A stretch of DNA of 64,000 bases from Lacinutrix sp. MedPE-SW (GTDB lineage Bacteria; Bacteroidota; Bacteroidia; Flavobacteriales; Flavobacteriaceae). The notes beneath the pieces were generated by a model. That model was not told where the DNA came from. It worked only from the letters and a program-made list of their open reading frames with translations, and ran no database searches. This document shows, one piece after another, positions 63,969 to 64,000 of this stretch. Position 1 is the first letter of the stretch. Each line of letters begins with the position of its first letter. The position numbers and the translations under genes were made by a program. The DNA is taken from positions 31,527 to 95,526 of the forward strand of contig NZ_MPCX01000013.1 of assembly GCF_001874145.1 (NCBI RefSeq), in the 5' to 3' direction.

Positions 63969-64000
63969 ATGGCTAAAGCCTCAAGTCTTAGCGATAATAA
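63969..64000 (+). CDS. start of cassette 5 ORF, truncated by the window end
   Basis: An ATG 66 bases into cassette 5 opens a frame to the window end (MAKASSLSDN). Ten residues are too few for a family call; the start is reminiscent of DUF1801-type small proteins, but this is only an impression. Confidence 0.35.
   Translation, partial: MAKASSLSDN

Larger units (their letters stand above)
61454..64000 (+). mobile_element. integron-like gene-cassette array (no integrase in the window)
   Basis: Four complete cassettes (about 596, 720, 532 and 601 bases) and the start of a fifth, each with one + strand ORF followed by a 132-133-nt folded site. Junctions fall at the G of GTT at 61454, 62050, 62770, 63302 and 63903. 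In each complete cassette the first 9-10 bases are the exact reverse complement of the bases that end at its own downstream AAC, and this tag differs between cassettes. That is the arrangement expected if each cassette can form a circle whose single attC has matching R'' and R' boxes. The array continues beyond the window. Confidence 0.85.

Noticed and set aside
61454..64000. CRISPR array or MITE/insertion-sequence repeats
   Set aside because: Units are 530-720 bases with ORFs; terminal inverted repeats differ from unit to unit, unlike an IS or MITE, and there are no short regular direct repeats with spacers.
61191..64000. Integron integrase or transposase in the accessory region
   Set aside because: No tyrosine-recombinase, DDE or other recombinase motif is seen in any frame here; minus-strand ORFs such as 61279-61602 look like shadows.

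Overview
The window is about 64 kb of an AT-rich chromosome from a member of the Bacteroidota, almost certainly family Flavobacteriaceae; I do not assign a genus. The evidence is the short primary sigma factor without region 1.1, promoters of the TTTG / TAnnTTTG type, a long FtsZ, DNPR-type (meso-DAP) MurE, a GYDIA-type GHMP kinase beside HMG-CoA reductase, and the lack of Shine-Dalgarno sequences. No frameshifted gene, insertion sequence or CRISPR array was seen.

Layout. 1-15.4 kb is housekeeping, mostly on the + strand: a 5'-truncated BamA/TamA-family barrel, fbaA, accD, an orphan PAS histidine kinase (-), rpsO, pnp, a membrane glycosyltransferase, the proline operon proC-proB-proA, rpoD, a BLUF photoreceptor protein and rpe. 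15.4-17.8 kb (-) holds a threonine/serine dehydratase, an MtfA-like zinc peptidase, tRNA-Arg(UCG) and a YqeY protein. 17.9-33.7 kb (-) is the division and cell-wall cluster, in transcription order mraZ-rsmH-ftsL-pbp(PASTA)-murE-mraY-murD-ftsW-murG-murC-ftsQ-ftsA-ftsZ. It starts at a promoter overlapped by three 10-bp repeats that look like the MraZ operator and ends in a strong hairpin terminator. murF, murB and ddl are absent.

33.9-44.6 kb has an alpha/beta hydrolase, engB, an RluA-type pseudouridine synthase, an orphan DppC-like permease and a tail-specific protease (both -), then surE, a small membrane protein, lpxB, a C40 peptidase lipoprotein and comEC. 44.6-50.7 kb (-) holds a secreted thioredoxin, two tandem POT peptide transporters and a DPP-IV-like peptidase, a peptide-utilisation block. 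50.8-53.0 kb (+) is HMG-CoA reductase plus a GHMP kinase (mevalonate pathway). 53.1-60.9 kb (-) is an envelope-biogenesis run: SurA/PpiD-like isomerase, CorC/HlyC-type protein, small membrane protein, LptC-like lipoprotein, TPR protein, outer-membrane protein and coaX.

The accessory part is 61.35-64.0 kb, just downstream of tRNA-Phe. Here the sequence turns into a tandem array of single-ORF cassettes, all on the + strand, separated by 132-133-nt sites with nested inverted repeats. The first ~10 bases of each cassette are the reverse complement of its own last ~10 bases, but differ from cassette to cassette. This is what an integron gene cassette looks like when its attC site (R''/R') is reconstructed from a circle. 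No integrase is in the window, so it is an integron-like array lacking an integrase here (CALIN-like). A promoter-like sequence lies in the boundary site before cassette 1. The cassette ORFs encode unrecognised small proteins. This is the most interesting part of the window.
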